Part shown: piece after piece, positions 60,584 to 64,000 of the stretch | Layout: each line of letters begins with the position of its first letter | Position numbering within the stretch: position 1 is the first letter of the stretch | NCBI GenBank assembly: GCA_905221615.1 | Contig: CAJNDT010006134.1 | Coordinates: forward strand, 194,501 to 258,500 | From: Symbiodinium sp. CCMP2592 | Taxonomy: Eukaryota > Sar > Dinophyceae > Suessiales > Symbiodiniaceae | DNA length: 64,000 bases | Direction: 5' to 3' | Translations under genes and position numbers: made by a program | Notes under the pieces: model-generated | The model's input: the letters and a program-made list of their open reading frames with translations, nothing else | The model's database searches: none | What the model was told of the DNA's origin: nothing

Positions 60584-61835
60584 GTTAATGACTGCTTGGA
60601 CTACGCAGCAATTTCCCTGCCGGTCCACGTGCTACAGAACTCCCCCGAAACTACCCAGCAAGTCCCTTGCGCACCTGGACCCTAGGGTCGCCAAATACTT
60701 CGGTGCCCTCCAAGTCTCTGCTTCCCCGTCTATAAACATGCCCAGTCGAACTTTCGATACGCCCTATCTCAAACAAAACAAAACAGGCAAATGAAAAAGC
60801 ACCTAACAATACAACTATGAGGCCCGATCAACACCAAATGGAATTATTGGAGCCCCCAACCCGGACCCTAAACCCTAAACCCCACATGCCCTGAACCTTG
60901 GACCCTGATACCCGACACCCTGAAGAAAAAGACAAACGACGCCGGGGCTCCCAACCCGGACGCCGAGACGGATCCCTTGAGACGAGCCTGTGACCAAGGC
61001 CTGGGTGTCGAAAATGAAGGGTTTCTAGTTTCTAAAAGTTTTATCAGGGGTTCAGGGTTTAGGAGTTTAAGGTTTAGGGTTCTGTCAGCATCGTACTAAG
61101 GCTTTAGAGCTGTTTTTGGGGTGTTGTAGCCGGGTTGCGTTGGAGCCTCATATGGGCCTTTACACAGGTTTCATCGGGGTTTCTCAAGGTTTTCAGTGAC
61201 GCTTAGCTCACTGGGGTCTGTGAAGAAAGCACAAGCCTGCAGCCCAAGGCCCTCCTTCGCACTACCCAACCCCTGAGCTCTAAATCCCAAGTTGCCCCAT
61301 ATCCCTAAGGGCCCAAAGCAGCTAATAATCAGGTACTCGGGTTTGGGATAGCAGTTATGTAGGTTACTAGTTTGGAGAGTATATGATAATTAGGTACTTG
61401 GACCCTTGGGGATATCCCTAACCCTGACCATCAAACTTTAGAAACTCCAAACCCTAAACCCTGAACTACGGGAAACCTTCAACCCGGAGGCAACGGAAGG
61501 TTGAGGCCAGTGCCCGGAATGGTCCTTGGCGTCGGTTCGGGAGTATTCGGATCTTGGGGTACCTTCTCAAATATCCGGGGTGCAGGGTTTATGATTTACG
61601 GTTTAGGGTACACCCCGCCCTAATGGTTTGGGATTAGGGTCAAGGGCTTAGTGTCACTGGGAGCCGCAGCCGCAGCCGCTTCCTTCTTTGATGCGGCATT
61701 GCGTTTAAGCTGCATTACCCTGCGGTAGCAATGCCTAAACTAGGTCGAAATGTCCTACAAGCTAGGTGTGTTGCTGATTAAGAATAGCACAAGATGTGGC
61801 CCACCAACAATACACTGAAGCTATGAGGTTCAATG
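60584..61835. other. No gene seen
   Basis: Scattered CCCTAAA/TTTAGGG remnants (60863-60885, 61050-61080, 61445-61465). A CAGCCGCAGCCGCTTCC triplet run lies near 61662. No domain-bearing frame. Confidence 0.45.
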
Positions 61836-61934
61836 CAGGCGCGTTAATAATTTGAACACGGTTTCAGGGCCAATACTATATATAGTAAGGAGCCTCGAAA
61901 ATAGTATAGGTAACTATTTCGCCGCCTATACTAC
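61836..61934. repeat. Palindromic mini-element, family R4 (diverged)
   Basis: GCAGGCGCGTTAATAATTTGAA to CGCCGCCTATACTAC, with AGGAGCCTCGAAAATAGTATAGG inside. Confidence 0.55.
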
Positions 61935-62190
61935 CTCGACCCTCCATCTACCCTCCATTAGACCCTAAATGCCCCTTATTTGGGACCATATACCCCTATT
62001 TGAGGGTACAAGGAGGGGTAATATAGGGATTATTATTTTTTATTTTTTGGGGGTTTCTTAAGCAAATAGTAAAGGAGGGCCCTGGTATGCCTTTCGAACT
62101 GCAGGAAATTTCAGGCCCTCCTCCGTGCAGCGCTTTCCGCAAACTCAGGGCCCCCAGATCTCCCCAACCTGCTCAAAGCAAACCGTAAAA
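61935..62190. other. No gene seen
   Basis: A weakly palindromic stretch (TACCCTCCATTAGACCC, TTTGAGGGTACAAGGAGGG) may be one more decayed mini-element. Confidence 0.35.
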
Positions 62191-62194
62191 ACGG

Positions 62195-62312
62195 TTGAAG
62201 GGTTTAGGGTTTTTAGCGTTTTAGGGTTTTAGGGTTTAGGGTTTTTAGGGTTTTAGGGTTTAGGGTTTTTAGGGTTTTAGGGTTTTAGGGGTTTAGGGTT
62301 TAGGGTAGCAAG
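62195..62312 (+). repeat. Telomere-like tract (TTTAGGG/TTTTAGGG)
   Basis: Mixed seven- and eight-base units ending at mini-element R18. Confidence 0.85.
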
Positions 62313-62410
62313 CCCTAAGGGTCCAAGTAGTCCTTATTTATGGCTTTTGATACCTAAAAAGGCCCTAAAGTCCTATAAGAGGGACTACTTGACTACTTGG
62401 ACCCTCAGGG
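62313..62410. repeat. Palindromic mini-element, family R18
   Basis: Arms CCCTAAGGGTCCAAGTAGTC and GACTACTTGGACCCTCAGGG. A telomere-like tract abuts its left side only. Confidence 0.8.
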
Positions 62411-62550
62411 AACCTGACAACCTGAAGCTTCAAGCCGGGATCACCCGCCAACATCCGACCTCGGAAGCTTGCGCACTGGAACGTCAAAACCCAAAGACAG
62501 AGCCTCTCTGCACCAGTGGTGGAGGAAAGCGGGTTGAACCGTCAGAATAA

Positions 62551-62651
62551 GGGTGGTTGTCAAAATTAGGGTCCTTTTTGAAATCCCTATTATTGTACGG
62601 CACCTATTATTTAGGGTACCCAAAAAGGGACCCCGATTTTGACAACCACCC
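62551..62651. repeat. Palindromic mini-element, family R19
   Basis: Near-perfect arms GGGTGGTTGTCAAAATTAGGG and CCCCGATTTTGACAACCACCC around an AT-rich core. Confidence 0.88.
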
Positions 62652-62713
62652 AATATGACCGAGCTGTACGAATCCGTTACTTCCAAGGTTGGGTATTGCG
62701 GAACTAGGCAAAC

Positions 62714-62825
62714 CTGGACTTTGAAGTAACCAGGGGAGAAAAAGTATAGACTTTTATCTCATCATGGTTCCTGCAAAGAACAGCTACCAAAAAAAAGTAT
62801 TCAAGTATGATACTCCAAACCCAGG
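62714..62825. repeat. Dispersed repeat, family R13 (copy 2)
   Basis: GGACTTTGAAGTAACCAGGGG, AGTATAGACTTTTAT, CATGGTTCCT and CTCCAAACCCAGG occur in the same order as at 17620-17732. Confidence 0.75.
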
Positions 62826-63210
62826 AAACCCAACTCCCGCAAAAATCCGGAAACCCCAGCGTTCCTTGTACCAGAGGTTGGTGAGGAATGTATTCGCCTG
62901 CCGCATCGGATGAGCCCCGACAGAAGGATTACAACTACGCCGCTACGCCTGTTTTGCCCCTCACCCCACATCCCCTCTCTGCGCCTGCAAGTTTTCGGAC
63001 CTCTTACATTAGTCTGGCATGTTTGACCGGCCATGAAAGAATCTCAGAAAGGCATTGCGGAGGAATGCGTCTTACCTTCCGCGGGTGCCGACAGACTATG
63101 TAAGTTGTAGGTCTGCGAGCCATTGCTTCCAAAGCACTCCTGTCAGATGGTGATGAGGCTAAGTGCTGAAGCTGATGATAATGACGACGACATGGTTAGG
63201 AGGATGTTGC

Positions 63211-63216
63211 TGATGG

Positions 63217-63269
<53 letters not shown>

Positions 63270-63440
63270 TTTTTGATGATGAGGATGATGAGGATGATGA
63301 TGCCGAGGATGATGATGCCGAGGATGCTGTTGCTGGTGATGATGATGACGATGACGACGACGAAGGATGAGGAGAAGAAGGAGGAGGCGAAAGAGGAAGA
63401 GGCGGAGGAGAAGGAGGACGACGATCCCGGACCCTGAAGC
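63211..63440 (+). repeat. GAT microsatellite grading into GAG/GAA-rich DNA
   Basis: Perfect GAT run at about 63216-63267, then interrupted GATGAGGAT/GATGACGAC steps, then a purine-rich AGGAGAAGAAGGAGG stretch. Poly-Met and poly-His frames here are artefacts. Confidence 0.9.
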
Positions 63441-64000
63441 CCCGAATCTTCTGATTAGATTCAGTTCATCCCAAGGGCAAGATCTTCGGTGCCTGCTTGG
63501 GCGGACCATAACCATGAAACACCTGGCGATGGCGGGGCTTGCGCTTAAGGTCTGACGAGGTTGGAGAGGCTTTAGGTGTGTTTAGGGTCTATAGGGTGTA
63601 GGCGTTGTTCTGCTTTGAGGTTTGGCTTCATACTGGGGGGTGGGCTTGCGTTCAGGCTTTAGATTTTTGGTGGATTGCGTTTTTGATATTGGGGGCTTGG
63701 GGTTCAGGGCTTGCAGAAACAAGGACTTCCAGTGTTTATTCAGGGTTAGCCGGGCAATGGATCTTTTGGTGTTTTGCGACCTTGAGGGCTAGACCCTCAA
63801 CACAACCCTTCCAGAACAGGTGAGGAAGCCTCATAGAGCCATAGAACATCTGTAGAGCCCTTTCAAAACCGTGCCTCACACACCCCCTAAAGAACCCTCA
63901 AAGACTCCTCAAAGACTCCTAAAAGAGACCATAACGAACCCTTGAAAACAAAACAGCCTCAAAGAGACCCCCACGGAAACCCCATCAAAAGACTTTACGA
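63441..64000. other. No gene seen
   Basis: The end of the window shows only short frames. A CAAAGACTCCT / CAAAGAGACC step repeat lies near 63898-63970. Confidence 0.4.

Noticed and set aside
63123-63515. Poly-Met and poly-His frames
   Set aside because: Products of the GAT microsatellite.

Overview
The window looks like nuclear DNA of a dinoflagellate, probably a symbiodiniacean or a relative. The evidence is repeated tracts of TTTAGGG-type telomere-like sequence, genes made of a ubiquitin-like head plus ankyrin or RCC1-type repeats, retroelement coding regions of dinoflagellate style, and an 11-base match to the 3' part of the dinoflagellate spliced leader at the exact 5' end of a LINE. There is no sign of bacterial operons, rRNA or recognisable tRNA genes.

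Layout. Positions 1-20926 and 56941-64000 are gene-poor. They are packed with telomere-like tracts, microsatellites, minisatellites and many tiny (85-130 bp) palindromic elements that fall into about 19 families (called R1-R19 here). Only two host-type coding regions are supported there, both on the minus strand: a ubiquitin-like/ankyrin gene (4051-4985, broken by a homopolymer frameshift) and a ubiquitin-like/RCC1-type repeat gene (7963-9438).

The middle 36 kb (20927-56940) is one giant Copia-type LTR retrotransposon on the minus strand. It is bounded by two LTRs that differ only by indels, and it contains two later insertions nested like dolls. Inside the Copia element sits a split-direct-repeat element of the DIRS/Ngaro type (23682-39917). 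It encodes a zinc-finger Gag and a methyltransferase-like/reverse transcriptase/RNase H protein. Inside that element's RNase H sits a full-length 10.8 kb LINE (24677-35459) with a 16-bp target duplication, two intact ORFs (one with an OTU protease domain) and a partial spliced-leader sequence at its 5' end. Without the insertions the Copia element would be about 19.8 kb. After gag-pol it carries a further ORF of about 2500 codons, which includes a CCHC knuckle and a domain matching Tpt1/KptA RNA 2'-phosphotransferase. The split-direct-repeat insertion cuts through that domain.

Most unusual signals: (1) the split-direct-repeat element is punctuated on one strand by the tetramer GCTA (TAGC on the + strand) about every 30 bases, in coding and non-coding parts and in all frames, with sharp stops at its borders; (2) the Tpt1-like domain is carried by an LTR retrotransposon; (3) the split-direct-repeat element shows no tyrosine recombinase but has a cytosine-methyltransferase-like domain fused to its reverse transcriptase; (4) the LINE starts with a spliced-leader relic; (5) the Copia element has nearly identical LTRs, no target duplication, and a different broken palindromic element on each side.
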